Assembly: GCA_003023665.1 (NCBI GenBank)
Contig: PXYR01000099.1
Location: 1 to 6,422, forward strand
Direction: 5' to 3'
From: Bacteroidota bacterium
GTDB lineage: Bacteria; Bacteroidota; Bacteroidia; Flavobacteriales; Schleiferiaceae
DNA length: 6,422 nt
This document shows positions 1 to 6,417 of this stretch, piece by piece. Made by a program: the position numbers and the translations under genes. Under the pieces are notes generated by a model, which saw only the letters and a list, made by a program, of their open reading frames with translations, was not told the origin of the DNA and ran no database searches. Position 1 is the stretch's first letter; each line of letters opens with the position of its first letter.

Positions 1-830
1 AGACCCATTCGCTTTTGAATAAATTGAGCTATCCTCAAATTTGCTTGGTGAGGTATCAGGCAGTCAATCTGATCCGGAGTAATGCCGTTTTTATCTAAAG
101 CTTCCTTAATCACCTCACCAAAACGTACCACTGCATTTTTGAAAACAAAATTTCCATTCATTTGAGGAAAATGAATATCCGGATTCACTCCCTTTTCCAA
201 TAATGCCCCAATCCAATGTTGGGTTCCAAAACCTTTCATGGTTAATTCTTCTTTATGTTTGCCTTCACTATGCAGGTGACAGGTCTTAATACCACCTTCA
301 TTTTCAGAGGACCTAGATAATACAACAGCACCAGCACCATCTCCAAAAATGACACTCACACCCCTTCCTCTTGTGGTCTTATCTAAAAATGGGCTTTGCA
401 ATTCAGACGCCACTACCAATACATGCTTATACATGCCCGTTTGTACGAATGCATTTCCCACACTCAGTGCGTAAATAAATCCAGAACATGCATTACGAAC
501 ATCTGTGGCACCTGCAGTGTGTATGCCAAGAGCTTCTTGAACTTGAACGCCACAACCTGGAAAATAATAGTCTGGTGAAATGGTAGCAAAAACTACATGT
601 TCTATATCATTTGGCTCCAACCCAGCTTGTGAAATAGCATTCTGGGCTGCTTTAATACCCATAGTAGCGGCGGTATTCCCGTCACCTTCTTTAACCCAGC
701 GCCTTTCTTCAATACCAGTGCGTTCACGAATCCATTCATCATCTGTATCCATTAATAGGGCAAGATCATTATTGGTCACAATGTTTTCGGGAACATAATG
801 GCCGGCACCGGCGATTTTTGCTGTATACAT
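1..830 (-). CDS. fabH: Beta-ketoacyl-ACP synthase III (FabH family), 3' end beyond window
   Basis: Reading the minus strand from the ATG at 830-828 gives 276 complete codons with no stop before the left edge, so the C-terminus is missing (E. coli FabH is about 317 residues; roughly 50 are absent). An in-frame TAA at 854-852 precedes this ATG, which makes it the first possible start. Visible hallmarks are DEWIRERTGIEERR (31-44), SPDYYFPG (85-92), the active-site Cys115 in NACSGF (113-118), GDGAGAVV (163-170) and the catalytic His261 in PHQANLRI (260-267). The catalytic Asn of the Cys-His-Asn triad should lie beyond the edge. Family knowledge: a cytosolic thiolase-fold enzyme that condenses acyl-CoA with malonyl-ACP to start fatty-acid synthesis. 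Bacteroidota often carry more than one FabH paralogue, so this could serve a specialised acyl chain; no fab, plsX or rpmF gene is visible to decide. It is divergent from htpG. Confidence 0.93.
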   Translation of the reverse strand, partial: MYTAKIAGAGHYVPENIVTNNDLALLMDTDDEWIRERTGIEERRWVKEGDGNTAATMGIKAAQNAISQAGLEPNDIEHVVFATISPDYYFPGCGVQVQEALGIHTAGATDVRNACSGFIYALSVGNAFVQTGMYKHVLVVASELQSPFLDKTTRGRGVSVIFGDGAGAVVLSRSSENEGGIKTCHLHSEGKHKEELTMKGFGTQHWIGALLEKGVNPDIHFPQMNGNFVFKNAVVRFGEVIKEALDKNGITPDQIDCLIPHQANLRIAQFIQKRMG

Positions 831-900
831 AATTGGCGTGTTCAGTAATAGTTATGTGCTATAAGTTAACGCAAAAATGACACACTTGGTTGTCAACCTG

Positions 901-914
901 TCAGTAAAAAGATA
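901..914. repeat. Left copy of a 14-base inverted repeat flanking htpG
   Basis: TCAGTAAAAAGATA here is the exact reverse complement of TATCTTTTTACTGA at 2869-2882, just after the htpG stop codon. The match stops at both ends. The identity is directly visible; its meaning is unknown. This copy contains the candidate -7 box of the divergent fabH-like gene. Confidence 0.5.
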
Positions 915-935
915 CCGCAATACGTATTGGCACAA
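907..935 (-). promoter_or_regulatory. Possible Bacteroidota-type promoter for the fabH-like gene
   Basis: On the minus strand TATCTTTT (914-907) matches seven of eight positions of the Bacteroidota -7 box TAnnTTTG. TTGT (935-932), a partial match to the -33 TTTG box, lies 17 bases upstream; the usual spacing is about 19. This would give a leader of roughly 70 bases before the ATG at 830. The -33 match and spacing are imperfect and the DNA is AT-rich, so this is a suggestion only. The same 14 bases that contain the -7 box recur inverted just after htpG. Confidence 0.3.
918..929. promoter_or_regulatory. 12-base perfect palindrome in the divergent spacer, candidate operator
   Basis: CAATACGTATTG reads the same on both strands. 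It sits between the candidate -7 and -33 boxes of the fabH-like gene and overlaps the first bases of the sigma-54-like element for htpG. A dimeric regulator bound there could affect both directions. A 12-base palindrome can occur by chance, and I do not recognise it as the site of a known regulator. Confidence 0.3.
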
Positions 936-942
936 GTGTTGA
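927..942 (+). promoter_or_regulatory. Sigma-54-like -24/-12 element upstream of htpG
   Basis: TTGGCAC (927-933), five bases, then TTGA (939-942) resembles the -24/-12 consensus TGGCAC-N5-TTGC with exact spacing between the GG and the downstream G. The last conserved base is A instead of C. A start about 12 bases further on, near 954, would give a leader of about 20 bases before the htpG ATG at 974, which is plausible. No activator site was identified, and sigma-54 control of htpG is not something I know to be established. No HrcA-type CIRCE inverted repeat was found in this spacer. Confidence 0.3.
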
Positions 943-973
943 CTATCACAGTACAAATTCAAATCATTCAAAC

Positions 974-2866
974 ATGTCTAAAGGATCAATTAATGTTACC
1001 GCGCAGAACATCTTCCCAATTATTAAGAAGTTCTTATACAGCGATCATGAAATTTTCCTACGCGAACTCGTCTCCAACGCCGTAGATGCAACTCAAAAGT
1101 TAAAAACACTTACAAGCCTAGGAGAAGCCAAAGGAGAACTAGGTGACCTAACCATCCACGTTAAGGTTGACAAGGAAGCCAAAACGCTCAGTATCATTGA
1201 CCGAGGTATTGGTATGACTGCCGAAGAAATTGACAAATACATCAATCAAGTAGCTTTCTCAGGTGCTGAAGAATTTGTCAAAGAATACGAAGGCAAAATG
1301 GATGGAGCGGATTTGATTGGTCACTTTGGATTAGGTTTTTACTCGGCCTTTATGGTGGCTAAAAAGGTAGAAATCTTAACCCGTTCACACAAAGGAGATG
1401 GAGCTGTTCAATGGAGCTGTGAAGGAAATCCGGAATTTGAGTTAACGGACATTGACAAGGAAGACAGAGGGACAGAAATCCGACTGCACATAGGTGAGGA
1501 TAGCGAGGAGTTCTTAGAAGAAAGCAAAATCAATGAGCTACTGTCTAAATACGCGAAGTTCATGCCGGTGAGCATTGAATTCGGCGAAAAAGACGAAAGC
1601 TATAATTCCGCTGCTGAAGGAGAAGAAGCCAAGTGGGAAACCAAAAAAGTTCCCAATGTTGTAAATAACACAAATCCAGCTTGGGTGCGCAAACCTGGAG
1701 ACTTAAGCGATGAGGATTACAAGGAATTTTACCGCGAACTCTATCCCATGAGCTTTGACGAGCCACTTTTTAATATTCATTTGAATGTTGACTTCCCATT
1801 TAATTTAACCGGGGTACTTTACTTTCCTAAAATCAAACCAAACGTAGAACCACAACGCAACAAAATCCAATTGTTCCAAAAGCAAGTATTTGTTACAGAT
1901 AGCGTTGAAGGAATTGTCCCCGATTTTCTCACTTTATTGCACGGAGTTATTGATTCCCCAGATATTCCTTTGAATGTGAGTCGCTCGTACCTTCAAGCAG
2001 ATGGAAATGTGAAGAAAATTTCATCTCATATCACCAAGAAGGTCGCTGACAAATTAGATGAAATGTTCCGTAAGGACCGCGAAGATTTCGAGGCCAAATG
2101 GAATGATATGAAAATAATCATTGAATATGGGATGCTTACAGAGGACAAGTTTTTTGACAAGGCCAAAAAGTTTGCGCTCTATGAGGACACTGAAGGCAAA
2201 CTACACACATTCGATGCCTATCTCAAATTGATCAAAAAGAATCAAACGGACAAAGACAAAAAGACCGTTGTATTATATGCTTCTCATAAAGACGGCCAAC
2301 ACAGTTACGTTGAAGCGGCCAAGTCAAAAGGTTACCATGTTTTACTCTTAGATTCTCCGTTGACCTCGCACTTGATTCAAAAACTAGAAGGTGAATTCAG
2401 CGACACCACTTTTGCTAGAGTTGATTCTGACTTGATTGACAATCTCATCAAGAAAGACGAAACTAGAGTTGCTAAGCTTAGTGACAAACAAAAAGAAGAG
2501 TTAAAGAATCGTCTTGAATCAATTGTTCCAAAGGAGAAATTCACCTTGAAGCTTGAAGACATGGATTCAACCGAAGCTCCTTTGATTATTACAGTACCTG
2601 AATTCATGCGTCGTATGAAAGAAATGCAGATGACAGGCGGCGGGGGTATGATGGGAATGAGTGATTTTCCTGAGATGTACGATTTAGTTGTTAACGCCAA
2701 TCATAGTCTCGCATCTAAAATATTGGATACGGAGGATGAAGGCGCGCGCTCTAGCGCAGTTAATCAAGCACTAGATTTGGCCAAGTTGCAACAAAACTTG
2801 CTTCATGGTGAAGAATTGACGGCCTTTATTGCACGTTCATATGAAATGCTAGAAGAAAACAAGTAG
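974..2866 (+). CDS. htpG: Molecular chaperone HtpG (bacterial Hsp90)
   Basis: A complete 630-residue protein of normal HtpG length. Residues 1 to about 210 form the GHKL ATPase domain: ELVSNAVDA (31-39, with the Mg-coordinating Asn35 and Glu31), DRGIGMT (76-82, nucleotide-binding Asp76) and the lid/phosphate loop GHFGLGFYS (116-124). The middle domain carries LNVSRSYLQ (333-341), whose Arg337 corresponds to the arginine that contacts ATP gamma-phosphate. The C-terminal dimerisation domain follows; its Gly/Met-rich stretch TGGGGMMGM (554-562) lies where client-contacting residues occur in the family. HtpG is a cytosolic homodimer that remodels partly folded proteins in an ATP-dependent cycle, working with DnaK. 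No broken motif is seen. The start fits the family N-terminus, which begins just before the conserved NIFPIIKKFLYSDHEIFLREL region. It is probably a single-gene transcript, with its own upstream region and a terminator downstream at 2909-2934. Confidence 0.98.
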   Translation: MSKGSINVTAQNIFPIIKKFLYSDHEIFLRELVSNAVDATQKLKTLTSLGEAKGELGDLTIHVKVDKEAKTLSIIDRGIGMTAEEIDKYINQVAFSGAEEFVKEYEGKMDGADLIGHFGLGFYSAFMVAKKVEILTRSHKGDGAVQWSCEGNPEFELTDIDKEDRGTEIRLHIGEDSEEFLEESKINELLSKYAKFMPVSIEFGEKDESYNSAAEGEEAKWETKKVPNVVNNTNPAWVRKPGDLSDEDYKEFYRELYPMSFDEPLFNIHLNVDFPFNLTGVLYFPKIKPNVEPQRNKIQLFQKQVFVTDSVEGIVPDFLTLLHGVIDSPDIPLNVSRSYLQADGNVKKISSHITKKVADKLDEMFRKDREDFEAKWNDMKIIIEYGMLTEDKFFDKAKKFALYEDTEGKLHTFDAYLKLIKKNQTDKDKKTVVLYASHKDGQHSYVEAAKSKGYHVLLLDSPLTSHLIQKLEGEFSDTTFARVDSDLIDNLIKKDETRVAKLSDKQKEELKNRLESIVPKEKFTLKLEDMDSTEAPLIITVPEFMRRMKEMQMTGGGGMMGMSDFPEMYDLVVNANHSLASKILDTEDEGARSSAVNQALDLAKLQQNLLHGEELTAFIARSYEMLEENK

Positions 2867-2868
2867 TA

Positions 2869-2882
2869 TATCTTTTTACTGA
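2869..2882. repeat. Right copy of the 14-base inverted repeat flanking htpG
   Basis: TATCTTTTTACTGA begins two bases after the htpG stop codon and is the exact reverse complement of 901-914. It also forms part of a small local hairpin: ATCTTTT (2870-2876) pairs with AAAAGAT (2882-2888) around a five-base loop. No T-tract follows, so it is not a terminator by itself. Confidence 0.5.
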
Positions 2883-2908
2883 AAAGATTACGTTAAATCT
2901 AGATATTC

Positions 2909-2934
2909 AAGGGGGCCGATGGCTCCCTTTTTTT
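2909..2934 (+). terminator. Intrinsic terminator of htpG
   Basis: The arm 2909-2917 (AAGGGGGCC) pairs with 2921-2929 (GGCTCCCTT) around the three-base loop GAT. This gives a 9-bp, GC-rich stem with one G-T wobble, and the arm runs into seven T's (2928-2934). It lies 43 bases after the htpG stop and before the mutase start at 2967. This is a classic Rho-independent layout and should separate htpG from the mutase. Confidence 0.8.
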
Positions 2935-2966
2935 ATATTTTCGCTCCTTCTAAAACTACACAACAC

Positions 2967-4688
2967 ATGGCAGAACATTCCTCCGTACTGAAGATTGCTC
3001 AAACCAATGCATCACTTTGGACCACAGATATTTTTGATGCAGAAACTAGAAAAGAAGCGCAAATTCTTTTAGACAAGAAGGGCGATGATCTCATTGAACC
3101 ATTTTACAAGGACCTAGACTTTGGAACAGGTGGAATGCGAGGTATCATGGGTGTTGGCACCAATCGCATTAATCCATATACCCTTGGTCTAGCAACACAA
3201 GGATTGGCAGATTATGCACAATCCTTTTTTGAAGGTAAATCGCTTAAAGCTGCCATTGCTTTTGACAGCCGCAACAACTCCAAGACTTTTGCTAGAAAAG
3301 TTGCAGAGGTGTTAAGTGCTAATGGTATACACACCTATCTTTTTGAGGACTTACGCCCTACCCCAGAATTAAGCTTCAGTGTCCGAGAGCTTGGTTGTGA
3401 TTTCGGTATTGTTTTAACCGCTTCGCACAACCCTAAAGAGTATAATGGATATAAGGTATATTGGAACGACGGTGGTCAATTGGTCCCGCCGCATGATAAA
3501 GCCGTGATTGAAAAAGTACGTGCAACAGGATTTGAAGATATTCGTTGGGATGCCAATGAATCATTAATTGAAACCGTAGGTACAGAGCTTGATGAAAAAT
3601 ACACGGACATGATTGCAAGCTTGTCCTTGAGCAACGCCGGTAAAAACAATCTTAACATCGTTTTTACCGCATTGCACGGCACCTCTATAGTCAGTGTCCC
3701 TCCTGCCCTTGCCAAGGCTGGATTTACGAACGTTCAGCTCGTAGAAGCACAAAGCACACCAGATGGAAACTTCCCAACCGTGGCTAGTCCTAATCCTGAG
3801 GAAAGTGCTGCTCTTGCCATGGCCGTTTCTCAAGCTGAAGCTACTGGAGCTGATTTGGTTATTGGATGTGATCCGGATACAGACCGCGTGGGTATTGCTG
3901 TTAATGACGGTAAGGGAAATATGGAACTGCTCAACGGAAATGACACCGCAGCACTCCTTGTGCACTACATCCTAGACGCCTACAAGAATAATGGCACCAT
4001 GCCGACCAATGGGTTTACTGCTGCAACGGTAGTCACTACCGACCTTATTGCAGATATCTCAGCAGCCTACGGTGTGCCTTGCTACCGCTGTTTAACCGGA
4101 TTCAAATGGATAGCCGACATCATTAATCACAAGCAACAGGAACAATTCCTGGTAGGTGGTGAAGAAAGCTACGGATACCTTATAGGCGATGCCGTACGAG
4201 ATAAAGATGCTGTTGCCTCTGCAGTGATGATTGCCGAAATGGCCGCTAATGCCAAATCGCAAGGCCGAACTGTATTGCAGCAACTAGAAGCCATCCACCG
4301 CGAATTTGGTCAATACCAAGAGCGTCTGATATCTATTACCAAAAAAGGACGCTCAGGCGCCCAAGAAATTGCAGATATGATGACTGCGCTGCGCAACAAC
4401 CCACCTAAAACTTTGGCTGGTTCGCCAGTGATTATAGCTATTGATCACAGCAACTCTACCCAAACTGATTTGCGCACCGGAGTTACTTCTAGTACCGGAC
4501 TACCCGCCTCAAACGTATTACAGTTCATCACTGAGGCTGGAGATAAGGTAAGCGCGCGTCCTTCGGGAACAGAGCCTAAAATCAAATTCTATTTTAGTGT
4601 ACGCGCGACTACTGGTGATAGCCATGCTGAAACCAAAGCAAAACTTGAAGCAAAGATTGATACCTTTATAGGGGAATTGAACCTTTAA
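2967..4688 (+). CDS. Phospho-sugar mutase (phosphoglucomutase/phosphomannomutase family)
   Basis: A 573-residue enzyme of the alpha-D-phosphohexomutase superfamily, in the long branch that includes Bacillus PgcA and animal PGM2 (about 580-610 residues). Catalytic landmarks are the phosphorylated Ser153 in TASHNP (151-156), the Mg-binding loop DPDTDR (302-307), the sugar-binding loop GGEESYG (397-403) and the phosphate-binding loop RPSGTEPK (531-538). An N-terminal FGTGGMRG block (52-59) is typical of this branch. The likely reaction is glucose-1-phosphate to glucose-6-phosphate in the cytosol; activity on mannose-, pentose- or other sugar phosphates cannot be excluded from sequence. The longest open frame begins at 2919, but that ATG lies inside the htpG terminator loop and adds 16 unconvincing residues (MAPFFYIFAPSKTTQH). 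The ATG at 2967 is preferred. All four active-site loops are intact. The lipoprotein gene starts 7 bases after its stop. Confidence 0.95.
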   Translation: MAEHSSVLKIAQTNASLWTTDIFDAETRKEAQILLDKKGDDLIEPFYKDLDFGTGGMRGIMGVGTNRINPYTLGLATQGLADYAQSFFEGKSLKAAIAFDSRNNSKTFARKVAEVLSANGIHTYLFEDLRPTPELSFSVRELGCDFGIVLTASHNPKEYNGYKVYWNDGGQLVPPHDKAVIEKVRATGFEDIRWDANESLIETVGTELDEKYTDMIASLSLSNAGKNNLNIVFTALHGTSIVSVPPALAKAGFTNVQLVEAQSTPDGNFPTVASPNPEESAALAMAVSQAEATGADLVIGCDPDTDRVGIAVNDGKGNMELLNGNDTAALLVHYILDAYKNNGTMPTNGFTAATVVTTDLIADISAAYGVPCYRCLTGFKWIADIINHKQQEQFLVGGEESYGYLIGDAVRDKDAVASAVMIAEMAANAKSQGRTVLQQLEAIHREFGQYQERLISITKKGRSGAQEIADMMTALRNNPPKTLAGSPVIIAIDHSNSTQTDLRTGVTSSTGLPASNVLQFITEAGDKVSARPSGTEPKIKFYFSVRATTGDSHAETKAKLEAKIDTFIGELNL

Positions 4689-4695
4689 GAAGTTT

Positions 4696-5886
4696 ATGAA
4701 AAACTACATCATCATAGGGGCCATTTCGATGGCCCTTTTTTCTTGCTCATCACCTGAGCAAGAAACGGCAAAATCCGCTGGAAAAAACTTTATAGGATCT
4801 ATCATCCAAAACGATTCTACCCGAGTGTCCTTTAACGTTCATCTTGAGGACAATATTTTAACGTTTTACAACGGTGTACGAGAATCTTTTGAAGTAGCCT
4901 TAAGCGGTGAAGACACTCTCAAAGGTACTTTCCCCGTATTCGCCTCTGACCTTTGGCTGGTCGCCACTAAAGGCGGTTACAGCGGTGAATACTACCGTAC
5001 CGATGCTGAGAATTACGCACTCCAGATAGAGCTCGTTCCAGGACGAATGACCTACGAGCAAAGCCCTGTAGAATTTTCCAGCCAATATGCCATTACCCGC
5101 TACATCGGCGATCAGGAAAAACCTGCATTGCTGCAACTTGGCAAAAAAGACGGAGTTCTCGTCGGGACTATTGCAACCTCAACTGGTGACAGTAGATTCT
5201 TAACAGGTTATGCTGTTGAAGGCGGCTTTGAACTTATGGGCTTTGACGGCCGATTCATTTACAAGGTCCGTGCAATGGTAAAAAATGGTTTCATTGATGG
5301 CCATGTTTGGGCAGGGATGACAGGATATTACTCATTCTCAGGAAAAGCAGATGACAGCGCAACCTTAGAAAATCCAGAAGAAATGTCAAAGTTGCGCGAA
5401 GATTACACGCACATTGAATGGCATTTGCCAGGACTTGATGGCGATACGGTACACTTCGATAGCCGCACTATTTCTAAGCCTACCATCTTGGCAATCCAAG
5501 GGTCGTGGTGTCCCAACTGTATGGACGAAGGCCGTGTTTTAGACCAGTACTACCTTGAATTCGATGGAGCCATCGATGTCTTCGGACTGAGCTATGAATA
5601 CAGTGGCACCTTGGAGAAAGCCACCGCAGCCGTAAAAAAGATGAAACGCGATTTGGGCACCTCTTTCCCCATGGTGATTGCCACTTTCAATTCTGATCAG
5701 GACCGCAACGCCATTCTCCCTTTAGAGCGCATTCGCAGCTACCCCACCTCCATTATGTTAGATCACAGAGGTAATGTTGTAAAGATTCATACTGGATTCT
5801 ACGGTCCAAGTACAAAAGAGTACGAAGGATATGTCAAGCATACCCGAGAGGAATTGAAAGCACTCGTTACTCAAGCAAATGGCTAA
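4696..5886 (+). CDS. TlpA-like thioredoxin-fold lipoprotein (envelope thiol-disulfide oxidoreductase)
   Basis: A 396-residue protein with a lipoprotein signal: Lys2, a hydrophobic core at residues 5-15 and the lipobox LFSC with acceptor Cys17, followed by a polar linker. Residues about 30-225 are beta-rich, with repeated short strands and turns such as LVGTIATSTGDSRFLTG (155-171). I recognise this arrangement from Bacteroidota TlpA-type proteins but cannot name the domain. Residues about 240-396 form a thioredoxin/TlpA domain: SWCPNC (270-275, redox pair Cys272 and Cys275) and the cis-proline region SYPTSIMLD (348-356, Pro350). Expected role: membrane-anchored disulfide reduction or exchange, or thiol peroxide chemistry, on the outside of the cytoplasmic membrane; the substrate is unknown. 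The start at 4696 is chosen because it gives a complete signal peptide; the next Met (residue 12) would destroy it. The gene begins 7 bases after the mutase gene and overlaps the next gene by 8 bases. A terminator-like hairpin lies within its first 46 bases. Confidence 0.9.
   Translation: MKNYIIIGAISMALFSCSSPEQETAKSAGKNFIGSIIQNDSTRVSFNVHLEDNILTFYNGVRESFEVALSGEDTLKGTFPVFASDLWLVATKGGYSGEYYRTDAENYALQIELVPGRMTYEQSPVEFSSQYAITRYIGDQEKPALLQLGKKDGVLVGTIATSTGDSRFLTGYAVEGGFELMGFDGRFIYKVRAMVKNGFIDGHVWAGMTGYYSFSGKADDSATLENPEEMSKLREDYTHIEWHLPGLDGDTVHFDSRTISKPTILAIQGSWCPNCMDEGRVLDQYYLEFDGAIDVFGLSYEYSGTLEKATAAVKKMKRDLGTSFPMVIATFNSDQDRNAILPLERIRSYPTSIMLDHRGNVVKIHTGFYGPSTKEYEGYVKHTREELKALVTQANG
4716..4741 (+). 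terminator. Terminator-like hairpin inside the lipoprotein signal-peptide codons
   Basis: The arm 4716-4724 (AGGGGCCAT) pairs with 4729-4737 (ATGGCCCTT) around a TTCG tetraloop. This gives a 9-bp stem with one G-T wobble, followed directly by a run of six T's (4736-4741). It sits 27 bases after the mutase stop, where a mutase terminator would be expected, yet it starts 20 bases into the lipoprotein gene and encodes residues 7-16 of its signal peptide. It may be the mutase terminator with readthrough, or an attenuator relieved by ribosomes initiating at 4696. Confidence 0.7.
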
Positions 5887-6382
5887 TTACCTCGAACGCA
5901 TATTTACAGATTTTAAAGAAATCTCCCGCTCCAAGCGGAAAGAGAACAAGAAGTTCTTTGCCCGCCTAAAAGGGAAAGACCCAAAACGTTTGAACGATGA
6001 ATTCCATTCGATGCACGAGGAGGTATTTGCCGAAACGGACTGCTTACAATGTGCACGTTGCTGCCGAGCCACAGGCCCCCTCCTTACTAAGCAGGATATT
6101 CAACGTATTGCAAAAAAACAAGGAATAAAAACTGCCGTTTTTGAAGAAAAATATTTACGCGTGGATGAGGATGGAGACTGGGTAATGAAAAGCTTGCCGT
6201 GTCCATTTTTAGCATTGGACACTAACAAATGTACCATTTACGAATATGCTCCTAAGGCGTGCAGACAATACCCACACACGAATCACCCTAACATGAAATC
6301 AATTTTAGGTTTAACAGAAACCAACGTCATGCATTGTCCCGCAGTTTTCGAAATGATAGAAAGAATGAAAGCCAATCAGTAG
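5879..6382 (+). CDS. YkgJ-family cysteine-cluster (zinc/iron-binding) protein
   Basis: A 167-residue protein with the CxxCxxCC signature at Cys55, Cys58, Cys61 and Cys62, and further cysteines at 108 (PCPFL), 118 (KCTIY), 128 (ACRQYPHT) and 153 (HCPAVFE). The eight-cysteine pattern and the spacing of PCPFL, CTIYEYAPKACRQYP and CPAVFE match the YkgJ-like family, whose members are predicted to bind zinc or an iron cluster; the biochemical function is not established. The first 50 residues are basic and charged, with no signal peptide or membrane segment, so a cytosolic location is likely. The ATG at 5879-5881 overlaps the lipoprotein stop by 8 bases in another frame, indicating translational coupling. 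The start is supported by a conserved-looking N-terminal KKFF...PKRLNDEFHSMHEEVF segment that I recall from Bacteroidota homologues. No internal break is seen. Confidence 0.9.
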   Translation: MANYLERIFTDFKEISRSKRKENKKFFARLKGKDPKRLNDEFHSMHEEVFAETDCLQCARCCRATGPLLTKQDIQRIAKKQGIKTAVFEEKYLRVDEDGDWVMKSLPCPFLALDTNKCTIYEYAPKACRQYPHTNHPNMKSILGLTETNVMHCPAVFEMIERMKANQ

Positions 6383-6394
6383 CTTATTGCTCTG

Positions 6395-6417
6395 TATAGA
6401 TGTGATAGCTGTCTATA
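6395..6417. repeat. Short inverted repeat after the last gene
   Basis: TATAGA (6395-6400) and TCTATA (6412-6417) are exact inverted copies around an 11-base loop, 12 bases after the final stop codon. The stem is AT-rich and no T-tract is visible before the window ends, so it is weak as a terminator. No gene start is seen in the 40 bases after the last gene. Confidence 0.3.

Noticed and set aside
396..798. Two plus-strand open frames (396-578 and 580-798) opposite the fabH-like gene
   Set aside because: They lie antisense to a strongly recognisable synthase with intact motifs and their translations show no domain character; they are shadows.
831..973. CIRCE (HrcA) heat-shock operator upstream of htpG
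   Set aside because: No TTAGCACTC-N9-GAGTGCTAA-like repeat is present; the small symmetries there do not resemble it.
2870..2888. Hairpin ATCTTTT/AAAAGAT just after htpG as a second terminator
   Set aside because: The stem is AT-rich with no following T-tract, and a much better terminator lies 20 bases further on.
2934..2941. TATATTTT as a -7 promoter box for the mutase
   Set aside because: The -33 position falls in the G-rich terminator stem with no TTTG; the match is explained by the T-tract.
2377..3965. Minus-strand and alternate-frame open frames within htpG and the mutase
   Set aside because: They overlap complete, motif-bearing genes on the plus strand and have compositions typical of antisense frames.
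4661..4668. TACCTTTA as a -7 promoter box for the lipoprotein gene inside the mutase 3' end
   Set aside because: It resembles TAnnTTTG, but no -33 TTTG box occurs at suitable spacing, and the gene's start would still be followed by the hairpin.
6395..6417. Terminator after the cysteine-cluster gene
   Set aside because: Only a six-base AT-rich stem and no T-tract are visible before the window ends, so it is listed only as a weak inverted repeat.
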